DNA of 64,000 nt. Origin: Thermoactinomyces mirandus (lineage in GTDB: Bacteria > Bacillota > Bacilli > Thermoactinomycetales > Thermoactinomycetaceae). Made by a program: the position numbers and the translations under genes. This document shows, one piece after another, positions 1 through 7,386 of the stretch. Under the pieces are notes generated by a model that was not told the origin of the DNA, ran no database searches, and saw only the letters and a program-made list of their open reading frames with translations. The first letter of the stretch is position 1. Each line of letters begins with the position of its first letter. The stretch covers positions 1 through 64,000 of the forward strand of contig NZ_JACEOL010000002.1 of the NCBI RefSeq assembly GCF_013868055.1. The letters are read 5' to 3'.

Positions 1-17
1 TTTTGTCAACAGCCTCA

Positions 18-51
18 ATGCCATGCTGTTTAGCATGGCATTCTTTTATTA
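18..51 (+). terminator. Probable intrinsic terminator at left window edge
   Basis: A 10-bp perfect stem (18-27 with 34-43, 6-base loop) is followed on the + strand by CTTTTATT. The T-rich tail lies on the + side, so it most likely ends a rightward gene outside the window. It may also stop the leftward ABC operon, whose stop codon is at 49-51. Confidence 0.5.
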
Positions 52-1032
52 TGCCAATACGTCTCTGCGCATAAAAGTAATAAAAGCAACCGTCAAGGCC
101 AAAATGGCCCAGACACTTAAAACGGTCAGGGAAAAGGGCAGACTCATTCCCTCAATCAAAATTGGATTTCCCGCTAAATAATCGGTCAGGCTCAAGTGGG
201 TAAAGGCAAAATATTTTAGCGCGGTCCAGGTTGGGGCCATTTGTGTAAGCAAACTGCCGGAGATGACAGCAGCCAGCATAATTCCAATGCTTGCCGCAGT
301 ACTTTTGACAAGGACTGACACCATAAACGACAGAGTCCCGACCATAAGGCCTGAAAACCAGGCCAGCCCGTAAGCCATTAAAAGGTATTTCCATTGCGGA
401 ATCAGATGGACGCCTTGAGTAACAAGCTGGTCTCCCTGCACTTTAAAACCGGTCAGTACAGGCATTGTCCAACCCCGGTAACCAAATACCGCACCGGAGA
501 TAACATAGCCGAGCAAGGCTGTCAAAAGCATTAACAGAGAAATTCCCAAACCAAGCGCCATATATTTGCTTAGCAAAATTTTCCATCGGGGTACTGGCCG
601 TGACAGAAGCAGCTTGATTGTACCCAGGGAATGCTCGGCGGACACGATGTCTGCGGCTAACACAACCACCAGCAATGGGAGAAAAAGTGAAGTGGATTGT
701 TCAATAAACTTGCGCAAAAATGTCGGAGCACCCGGTGCGCCCGGATTAATGTCATGTTCAAGATAGTATTGTTGCTGCTTTATATTCAGTTTGGCCCAGG
801 TTTTCCATTCTTCCGGAATCCGGCTTGATGCAATCCGGTTTTGCTGGTCAACAATTTTTTGCTGCAGCAATGTCCTCCAGTCGGATGTGCCCAGTTGCCT
901 TATCTGTTCCTGTGAGTTTCGATATTGCGCATAAGTAAAAACAGGGATTAACACCAGCAAAATCAGTGTAATAACAAGAATCCGTCTGTTCCGCAGGATT
1001 TTCAGCATTTCATTGTAGACCAAAGCTTTCAT
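49..1032 (-). CDS. ABC-2 type transporter permease
   Basis: 327-residue integral membrane subunit of an ABC-2 exporter. A first membrane segment lies near residues 17-36, followed by an extracytoplasmic loop of about 80 residues, and then about five more hydrophobic segments from residue 113 to the end. This is the usual topology of NatB/BcrB-type permeases. The ATG overlaps the stop of the upstream ATPase gene by 4 bases, so the two are translationally coupled and should form one transporter. The substrate cannot be read from sequence. Bacitracin-type peptides, sodium and lipid-linked compounds are all known in the family. Confidence 0.85.
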   Translation of the reverse strand: MKALVYNEMLKILRNRRILVITLILLVLIPVFTYAQYRNSQEQIRQLGTSDWRTLLQQKIVDQQNRIASSRIPEEWKTWAKLNIKQQQYYLEHDINPGAPGAPTFLRKFIEQSTSLFLPLLVVVLAADIVSAEHSLGTIKLLLSRPVPRWKILLSKYMALGLGISLLMLLTALLGYVISGAVFGYRGWTMPVLTGFKVQGDQLVTQGVHLIPQWKYLLMAYGLAWFSGLMVGTLSFMVSVLVKSTAASIGIMLAAVISGSLLTQMAPTWTALKYFAFTHLSLTDYLAGNPILIEGMSLPFSLTVLSVWAILALTVAFITFMRRDVLA

Positions 1033-1961
1033 AGACCGAATCCCCCTGTAATATCAAAAAAAAGGTCTTCCAACGTTTGCCTTCGAGGGCTGATTTCAGA
1101 AACACGAATGTCATGTTTTAACAAATAATGATTTGTTTCCGCAATTTTATCCAAAGGCATCTGGACCGTTACTTTGCTATTTCCGGTCTGTAGGACTTTT
1201 GCAATATAAGGCAAGCTTTGCAAAAGGAGGAGTCCTTCTTCAAAAGGCTCCAACTTCCATTCGACCAGCGAATGGACACCGGTCAATTGGTCGATGGGTC
1301 CGATTTGCAGCAATTGACCGTTTTGAATAATGGCAACCCGATCGCAGAGATTCTGGATTTCATGCAGGATATGACTGGATATAAAAATGCCGATCCCTTC
1401 TTCGCGAGCCAGCTGACGGACAAAAGAACGCATATCCCGGATTCCCGCCGGATCGAGGCCATTCGTCGGTTCATCGAGAATTAAAAGTTTTGGTTGATGC
1501 AACAATGCCTGTGCAATTCCCAACCTCTGTTTCATGCCCAGGGAATATGTTCTTACCAGATCGTTGATCCGGTCTGTCAATTCTACCTGTTCAACAGCCT
1601 TAAAGATCCGTTCATCGGGAATTCCGGTCATGCGGGCAAACAATTCCAGGTTCTCCAGACCCGTTAAATATGGATAAAGCTCGGGATTTTCCACAATGCA
1701 TCCCACATGGGAGATTGCTTTCATAAAATCTTTCTGAAGGTCATATCCTGCAATATGGATGCTGCCTTCGCTCGGACTGGCCAACCCGACCAGCATGCGG
1801 ATAGTTGTTGTCTTACCGGCTCCATTGGGGCCCAGAAAACCAAAAATCTCTCCTGCACGTACTTCAAATGAAAGATTTCGAACGATGTCCCGGCCACCAA
1901 TTTTTTTGCCCAGTTTCTTTACTGAAAGAATGGTTTCATCTTTATTTATTTTTGGTTGCAT
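1029..1961 (-). CDS. ABC-2 type transporter ATP-binding protein
   Basis: 310-residue cytoplasmic ATPase that powers the adjacent permease. Walker A (GPNGAGKT) is at residues 44-51, the signature YSLGMKQR near 143, and Walker B LLILDEPTNGLDP near 158. About 80 C-terminal residues after the nucleotide-binding domain form the extension typical of BcrA/NatA-type exporters. The start overlaps the end of the upstream SGNH hydrolase gene by 20 bases, so the three genes probably form one operon running leftward. The transported substrate is unknown. Confidence 0.88.
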   Translation of the reverse strand: MQPKINKDETILSVKKLGKKIGGRDIVRNLSFEVRAGEIFGFLGPNGAGKTTTIRMLVGLASPSEGSIHIAGYDLQKDFMKAISHVGCIVENPELYPYLTGLENLELFARMTGIPDERIFKAVEQVELTDRINDLVRTYSLGMKQRLGIAQALLHQPKLLILDEPTNGLDPAGIRDMRSFVRQLAREEGIGIFISSHILHEIQNLCDRVAIIQNGQLLQIGPIDQLTGVHSLVEWKLEPFEEGLLLLQSLPYIAKVLQTGNSKVTVQMPLDKIAETNHYLLKHDIRVSEISPRRQTLEDLFFDITGGFGL

Positions 1962-2754
1962 GAGGAGATGCCACCCCCGATTCGGTTGTATTCATCACTT
2001 GCCATAACCGGTCTGCCATTTTCTGATAGCCGGTTTTGTTGGGATGAAAATGATCACTGTAAAGGTAAGACCGGGGACTTTTATGAAAAAGGTCATAAAC
2101 CGGAACGATCGTAACCTGGTTAAATGGTTGTGCTGTAACAATGGTGGCATGGTTCCAGTCAGCGACAATTTTTGAAGTTCGGTCAGAGTCTGGCAAATCG
2201 CCAAAAGGATTGTAAAGGCCAAACAGATAAACAGGGCATTCGGGATTTAGCCGTTGAATTTCAGTTAAAATAGCGGTCAGATTTTCCTTGTACCGTTCTT
2301 CCCTTTTCCGGATGGTTTGCAGGTCTATCATTTCGATGTCCTTTCTTTCCCGGAAAAGATCGTTTCCTCCGATGGTGATGACGATCGTTCCTGCTTCTTT
2401 AACAAATCGGCGTATTTGAGCTTCTTTGAACTGGTCACGCAAGTTTTGCGAACTTTGCCCGCGGATGCTCAAATTTACCGATCCGGAAGCATGGGCTGTA
2501 GCCTGCCATTTCTTTTTGATGATTCCGAAATAACCAAGCCCGTTTTCGTCTCCGACACCACGCGTAAGAGAATCTCCCAGCCCCAGCAGTATGCCTTCCC
2601 GGTCAGGAGAGGCCGGTTTAATACCAGCAGTGCTGTTTGCTTCTGCAGGCCCCAGGATTTCCTGCACAGCCAGTCCAAACCCGGCAAGCAACAGGCAGAA
2701 GGATAAAAAAGCCAGCCAATTGATGATTCTCGTCCATATTGGACCAGGTTTCAT
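1942..2754 (-). CDS. SGNH/GDSL-family hydrolase, membrane anchored or secreted
   Basis: 270-residue esterase/lipase-like protein. A hydrophobic N-terminal segment (about residues 10-35) is a signal anchor or uncleaved signal peptide, so the enzyme domain should be extracellular. The SGNH blocks are visible: block I GDSLTRG from residue 60 (catalytic Ser62), GGND at 129-132, and the C-terminal D234/H237 pair in DHFHPN. It resembles B. subtilis YpmR-like proteins. The substrate is unknown; a lipid or acylated wall component is plausible. It is the first gene of the operon with the ABC exporter, so it may act on the exported compound. Confidence 0.8.
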   Translation of the reverse strand: MKPGPIWTRIINWLAFLSFCLLLAGFGLAVQEILGPAEANSTAGIKPASPDREGILLGLGDSLTRGVGDENGLGYFGIIKKKWQATAHASGSVNLSIRGQSSQNLRDQFKEAQIRRFVKEAGTIVITIGGNDLFRERKDIEMIDLQTIRKREERYKENLTAILTEIQRLNPECPVYLFGLYNPFGDLPDSDRTSKIVADWNHATIVTAQPFNQVTIVPVYDLFHKSPRSYLYSDHFHPNKTGYQKMADRLWQVMNTTESGVASPHATKNK

Positions 2755-2901
2755 TCAGTTTCGCCTTCTTTCCGGATAAAAATTAATCATTCCAAAACGG
2801 GTCTTTTTTTGAGACATCTGCTATTTCTTTAAGCAAGAAAGCGTTTGTTGCTGCATAGGATGGTATTGATTCAGGGCTTAATCTAAAAGGGGGTAGTCAC
2901 A

Positions 2902-3564
2902 TTGAAAATCCATATTGTCCGTTCCGGTGAAACATTGTCGGATATTGCCCAAAAGTATAATATAACTCTGGAGCGGTTACAAGAATTGAATCCGGATCTT
3001 AGTAAGTCGGAAATGCTGAATGCAGGGGAAAAAGTTCGGGTTCCGACCGGAAAAATTGCACTGGCTGTGGAAAAAAGAGAAGAAAGCACAGATCCGGATG
3101 AGGAGGTTCGATATAAAGAGTATGAAGGGTATCCCAAAGAAAACGAAAAAAATTCCGATGCTGAACCTTTGTCCAATCAGTTGCCAAAACCGCCTTCAAT
3201 TGAAGAATTGACTAACTGGTCTGAAATGATGGATTCATCTTCCATACTTGATTATTCGTCATTTGATTATTCGTCGGTTTATGAAAATCTGGATACTTCT
3301 GATACTTTATATTTGGAAACGCCGCCTGAGCCTTATCCCCGTTTTCGGCAGGAATCCGGTATGCTGCCGGTACCACCGTTTTTGAATCTGTCCTGTTATC
3401 CGATGGTGCAGGGATGGGGGCCCGCGCCCTGTTATGTACCGCCAATACCAATCAGCAATCCATATATAAACCTGTCTTATCCTCACCCTGCTGTTTCCGG
3501 ACCGGAAAATGGTTTTGCCGTGGAGCATCGGGAGTGGAAAGAAAGTTCATCAAGCGAAGGATAA
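2902..3564 (+). CDS. LysM-domain protein, probable spore coat/cortex morphogenesis factor
   Basis: 220 residues from a TTG start preceded by AAAAGGGGG with 8-base spacing. A single LysM domain occupies residues 1-48 (SGETLSDIAQKYNI...LNPDL). The rest is low-complexity, acidic and then Pro/Tyr-rich, with no membrane segment or signal peptide. This layout (N-terminal LysM, Pro/Tyr-rich tail) is like SafA of Bacillus, which is made in the mother cell and assembles on the forespore. The next gene encodes a CotS/YsxE-like kinase fold, as spoVID-ysxE are paired in B. subtilis. The function is inferred from domain and context. Confidence 0.65.
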   Translation: MKIHIVRSGETLSDIAQKYNITLERLQELNPDLSKSEMLNAGEKVRVPTGKIALAVEKREESTDPDEEVRYKEYEGYPKENEKNSDAEPLSNQLPKPPSIEELTNWSEMMDSSSILDYSSFDYSSVYENLDTSDTLYLETPPEPYPRFRQESGMLPVPPFLNLSCYPMVQGWGPAPCYVPPIPISNPYINLSYPHPAVSGPENGFAVEHREWKESSSSEG

Positions 3565-3583
3565 GGAAAATGAGGGAGAGCCG

Positions 3584-4525
3584 ATGATTCAACCTGATCC
3601 ACTTCATTTGGAAAAAGTGTTACATACACCTGTGCGCCGGATCAGACCATATCGAAACAATTGGTGTATTGAAACGGATTTTATGTGGTGGATAGCCAAG
3701 CCGGTTCCCGGTTCAAAAGCAAAATGGTGGCATCAGGTGGACAGTGAACTGCGAAACCGCGGTTTTCACTCTATGCTTCCAATGATTACGGATGGTTACC
3801 AGTGGATTTTAACCCCATTTATTCAGGGACAATCGTGCAAATACAACAAGATGAGTGAAGTAAAACGAATGGTGAAAACCCTGGCACATTTTCATCGGGT
3901 GGGACGAAATCTCAGAACGCCGCCACCAGAGGCGGCGTTTCTTTTGTCTCACCGGTTGGTGAATCGGCTGCAAAAATTTCACAGGCTGCTGTTATCGGCG
4001 GATCAGGTCAAGAGCCCGCTAAGGGAACTTCTGCTGAAAACGGGCAAAGATTTTTATCTGGACGGGATCGAGGCCTGGAAACGGCTGGAAAAGCTTCCTT
4101 TTCAGGATTGGATTGAGCGGGAGCGGAGTCACCATGTGCTGGCACACCGCGATCTGGCAAGTCACAACTGGATGACCGATCAAACGGGCGCATTGTGGTT
4201 AATTGATTTTGAAACGGCTGATTATGATGCCCAGGTAGGGGATGTATGGCAGATGTCGACACGAATTCTGGCAGCAAACCAATATCCTGAGCGGGGGATT
4301 GAGACGATACTTCGTGCTTATGAGATGGTTCGCCCTTTGGCCGGAATTGAAAAAAAGATTTTGGCTGCTTTATTTTTGTACCCGAATGAGTTTTTTCGGG
4401 AAATGATCGGGCTGGTGGAGAGGAAGAGAGGTTATGAGATAAAGGTTTCCTATCCATACCTGAAACAGATCGCCTGCAACAGAAAAAAATGGAAAAAACA
4501 AATTGCCGAATTCATGTATTGGTAG
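3584..4525 (+). CDS. CotS/YsxE-type spore coat protein with aminoglycoside phosphotransferase fold
   Basis: 313 residues from the ATG at 3584, which follows GAGGGAGAG. A longer frame upstream overlaps the LysM gene and is less likely. Kinase-like motifs are present near residues 190-215: HRDLASHNW (catalytic loop) and the metal-binding DFE in LWLIDFETADYD. The upstream Gly-rich loop is weak, as in CotS, CotI, YutH and YsxE. The family is associated with the inner spore coat, and substrates are mostly unknown. Co-orientation with the LysM gene supports a role in spore coat assembly. Confidence 0.7.
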   Translation: MIQPDPLHLEKVLHTPVRRIRPYRNNWCIETDFMWWIAKPVPGSKAKWWHQVDSELRNRGFHSMLPMITDGYQWILTPFIQGQSCKYNKMSEVKRMVKTLAHFHRVGRNLRTPPPEAAFLLSHRLVNRLQKFHRLLLSADQVKSPLRELLLKTGKDFYLDGIEAWKRLEKLPFQDWIERERSHHVLAHRDLASHNWMTDQTGALWLIDFETADYDAQVGDVWQMSTRILAANQYPERGIETILRAYEMVRPLAGIEKKILAALFLYPNEFFREMIGLVERKRGYEIKVSYPYLKQIACNRKKWKKQIAEFMYW

Positions 4526-4596
4526 TGGTTAGATGCTTATGGTATGATGTAGAATGGTTTTATCGAAGCCTTGTTCCTGCTTGAGGAGGCAAAAGA

Positions 4597-5448
4597 ATGA
4601 AAGTAGGACTTGCACAAATCAGACCACGATTGGGGCGAGTGGACAGCAATGTCGAACTGCATGAAGAAATGATCCGCCGTGCCCAGGAAGAACAGGTTGA
4701 TCTTCTGGTTTTTCCTGAACTGAGTTTAACAGGCTATAATTTGTTAGATCTTACCTATGAAATGGCGAGAGATCCATTTAGTCCTGAAATACAAGGGCTG
4801 ATTCAATTGGCTGGTGATATGGATCTGGTATTTGGTTTTGTTGAGCACAGCCCTGAACATATTTTGTATAACTCCGCAGCTTATATTTCTGCCGGGAATT
4901 TGCATTATTTGCATCGTAAAATTTATTTGCCTACATACGGAATGTTTGATGAAGGGCGTTATTTTGGGAAAGGTGAAGTGATTCGCAGTTTTCCGACCCG
5001 GTTTGGGCAAGCGGGGTTGCTGATCTGCGAAGATGTCTGGCACAGTTCTTCTTCTTACATTCTGACACAGGATGGGGCACAAATCCTGGTTGTTATCTCA
5101 AATGCGCCAGCGTCAGGTGTAGGAGGCCCAAAATTGGGAGCACAGGATACCTGGGATACTTTGCTGAAGAATCAAGCCATGCTTAATGGCAGTTATGTGC
5201 TCTACTGTAACCGTGTCGGAACGGAAGACGGAATTACGTTTTTCGGCGGCTCACAGGTGATAGATCCATTTGGAGAGATAGAAGCACGAGCCGATTTGTT
5301 TCATGAAGATCTGCTGGTCGTTGACCTGGATCTGGACAAAGTTCGAAAAGCCCGTTTTCAAACACCAGTTTTAAGGGACGAAAATCTGGATTTAACCATC
5401 CGTGAATTAAGTCGGATCAGACGGAAGCGGGCAGGGGAGGGAAGCTGA
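4597..5448 (+). CDS. Carbon-nitrogen hydrolase resembling the glutaminase domain of NAD synthetase
   Basis: 283-residue nitrilase-fold protein with the Glu-Lys-Cys triad: Glu in FPELSLTGY near residue 49, Lys in HRKIYLPTYGMFDEGRYF near 109, Cys in LLICEDVWHS near 146. The LICEDVW context is the one found in the glutaminase domain of glutamine-dependent NAD synthetases. The gene ends 2 bases before nadE, so the two are almost certainly co-translated. The likely role is to release ammonia from glutamine for the synthetase, as separate subunits instead of the usual fused enzyme. An unrelated amidase role is the alternative. Confidence 0.8.
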   Translation: MKVGLAQIRPRLGRVDSNVELHEEMIRRAQEEQVDLLVFPELSLTGYNLLDLTYEMARDPFSPEIQGLIQLAGDMDLVFGFVEHSPEHILYNSAAYISAGNLHYLHRKIYLPTYGMFDEGRYFGKGEVIRSFPTRFGQAGLLICEDVWHSSSSYILTQDGAQILVVISNAPASGVGGPKLGAQDTWDTLLKNQAMLNGSYVLYCNRVGTEDGITFFGGSQVIDPFGEIEARADLFHEDLLVVDLDLDKVRKARFQTPVLRDENLDLTIRELSRIRRKRAGEGS

Positions 5449-5450
5449 TT

Positions 5451-6302
5451 ATGCAAATGATCGATGAGTTTTTGGAAAAAGCTCCTTGTTTGCGATTAAA
5501 TGAAGAATTGGCAACCCGCCTTCTGACAACGGCTTTACGTGAAGAAGTGAATAAGGCTGGATTCGATAAAGTCATTGTAGGCTTGTCCGGTGGAATTGAT
5601 TCTGCCCTTTCATTGTATTTGTGTGTCGAAGCACTGGGACCTGAAAATGTGGTTGCCGTCCGCATGCCTTACAGGACAAGTAGCCCGGAAAGCCTGGAAG
5701 ATGCGCAACTTGTCATCGATGATACGGGAGTTGAAGCGTTGACAGTGGATATCACGCCACAGATTGACGCTTATTTTGAACGTATGCCTGACGCATCGCC
5801 TTTGCGAAAAGGAAACAAAATGGCACGAGAGCGGATGACCATTTTATATGATTTATCTGCCCAGTATGATGCATTGGTAATTGGAACCAGCAATCGGACG
5901 GAGCTTTTGCTGGGATACGGTACGCAATATGGAGATTCGGCGTCGGCAATTAATCCGCTTGGGGATCTGTACAAGACCCAGGTCCGTCAGTTGTCCGCCT
6001 ATTTGGGAGTGCCCGAGCCGATTATCACCAAGCCTCCCAGCGCTGATTTATGGGAAGACCAGACAGATGAAGGCGAGCTGGGATTTAATTATTTTGATGT
6101 GGATCGCTTGCTGTATTATATGATTGACAAGCATTATACCCTGGATCAGCTGCACGCGCTTCAGTTTGATGATGCTTTTATCCAGGAAGTAAGCAAGCGG
6201 ATCATTCGAAATCAATACAAACGGACCATGCCTGTGATCCTGAAAGTAAGCAAACGGACAGTTGGTGTGGATTTCCGCTATTTGCGCGACTGGGGCTTGT
6301 AA
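5451..6302 (+). CDS. nadE: NAD(+) synthetase
   Basis: 283 residues. It amidates nicotinic acid adenine dinucleotide to NAD with ATP and ammonia. The ATP-pyrophosphatase P-loop SGGIDSA lies near residue 47. The conserved GTSNRTELLLGYGTQYGDSASAINP region near residue 145 and KPPSADLWEDQTDEGELGF near 190 form the deamido-NAD site. It is a stand-alone synthetase of the short ammonia-using type, yet it lies 2 bases behind a glutaminase-like nitrilase gene. The ATG at 5451 is preceded by GGGGAGGG with good spacing. Confidence 0.92.
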   Translation: MQMIDEFLEKAPCLRLNEELATRLLTTALREEVNKAGFDKVIVGLSGGIDSALSLYLCVEALGPENVVAVRMPYRTSSPESLEDAQLVIDDTGVEALTVDITPQIDAYFERMPDASPLRKGNKMARERMTILYDLSAQYDALVIGTSNRTELLLGYGTQYGDSASAINPLGDLYKTQVRQLSAYLGVPEPIITKPPSADLWEDQTDEGELGFNYFDVDRLLYYMIDKHYTLDQLHALQFDDAFIQEVSKRIIRNQYKRTMPVILKVSKRTVGVDFRYLRDWGL

Positions 6303-6324
6303 ACTTCAAAAGGAGTGATAAAGA

Positions 6325-7083
6325 ATGGCTGGGCATTCAAAATGGAAAAACATTCAACATCGGAAAGGGCGTCAGGATGCTCTGAAAGGGAAAATATTTG
6401 CCAAACTCGCACGGGAGATTTACGTTGCAGCCCGTTCAGGAGACAAAGATCCTGCAAATAACCATCAATTGCGGCTGGTTATCGCCAAAGCCCGTTCGCA
6501 GAACATGCCCAATGAAAATATTGAGCGGGCAATAAAAAAAGCATCTGGCAGCGGAACCGGGCAAAATTTTGAATCAATCACTTATGAAGGATATGGGCCA
6601 GGTGGCACCGCCGTTATGGTTGAGGCGTTAACGGACAATCGCAATCGGACAGCTGCAGATATTCGCCATATTTTTTCAAAAAATGGCGGGAATCTGGGGG
6701 AATCCGGTTGTGTATCCTGGATGTTTGAACGAAAAGGTATCCTGGTTGCTGACCGTGTACAAACAGGCCTGGATGAAGAAGAATTGATGCTTGTGGTTCT
6801 GGAAAGCGGGGCAGAAGATATCGAGTCCACGGACAGCAATTATGAAATTACCACTTCCCCGGAAAACTTTGAAACGGTAAAAGAGACACTGGAAAAAGAG
6901 GGGCTTTCCTTTTCAACGGCAGAAGTCACCTTTATTCCTTCAAATAAGGTGGAGATTCACGGGGATGCGGTTAAAAAGGTGATCCAGCTGATTTATGCGC
7001 TGGAAGATCATGATGATGTTCAAAATGTATATTCCAATTTTGAAGCAAATGATGAGGAACTGGCAAAGGTTATGGATGAATAA
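6325..7083 (+). CDS. yebC: YebC/PmpR family regulatory protein
   Basis: 252 residues beginning MAGHSKWKNIQHRKGRQD, the hallmark of the family, and full length (about 240-250 is usual). AGGAGTGATAAAGA precedes the ATG. YebC proteins have been described as transcriptional regulators and, more recently, as factors helping ribosomes at proline stretches. In many Firmicutes the gene sits next to ruvC, and here ruvCAB lies about 10 kb downstream, with the xylan genes in between. The gap may reflect insertion of that block, which is inference. Confidence 0.93.
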   Translation: MAGHSKWKNIQHRKGRQDALKGKIFAKLAREIYVAARSGDKDPANNHQLRLVIAKARSQNMPNENIERAIKKASGSGTGQNFESITYEGYGPGGTAVMVEALTDNRNRTAADIRHIFSKNGGNLGESGCVSWMFERKGILVADRVQTGLDEEELMLVVLESGAEDIESTDSNYEITTSPENFETVKETLEKEGLSFSTAEVTFIPSNKVEIHGDAVKKVIQLIYALEDHDDVQNVYSNFEANDEELAKVMDE

Positions 7084-7345
7084 ATATTGAGAAATAAACA
7101 GTCGATATCGCCAGATAATGAACCACATCAGTAACGCAACAACTGGACAGATATGTAATATATTCTTCTTTGGTTCAGCTGTTATTTACCGAAACGGATT
7201 GGCTCCGTGTCTGTTCCAATCATGCACGATGGTGCAAGGTAACGAGCAGACGGTAAGTCTGTTCCGGTCTTTTAGTCAATTAAAGGATATTGTTGATGGA
7301 GAGTATAATGAAAAGGGGGAACACACACCCCCCCTTTTTTCTTTT
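7084..7345 (+). ncRNA. Candidate structured RNA ending in an intrinsic terminator
   Basis: This region between yebC and the GH30 gene has no convincing coding frame. It holds three consecutive 5-bp hairpins: ACGGA/TCCGT (7194-7208), TGCAC/GTGCA (7223-7236) and CAGAC/GTCTG (7247-7261). A strong terminator follows (stem AAAAGGGGG at 7311-7319 with CCCCC(TTTT), then a T run). It could be an independent small RNA or simply the structured 3' end of the yebC transcript. No known riboswitch family was recognised. Confidence 0.3.
7311..7345 (+). terminator. Intrinsic terminator downstream of yebC
   Basis: The stem AAAAGGGGG (7311-7319) pairs with CCCCCTTTT (7330-7338), followed by TTCTTTTT. It ends transcripts entering from yebC and separates them from the convergent GH30 gene. 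Confidence 0.75.
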
Positions 7346-7386
7346 TAATGTGTGAACGTCAAACTCAAAGTCAAACGCTGCCAGAG

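Noticed and set aside
7084-7345. 6S RNA or a known riboswitch at the yebC downstream region
   Set aside because: Three short separate hairpins do not form the long closed-bubble structure of 6S RNA, and no known aptamer core was found.
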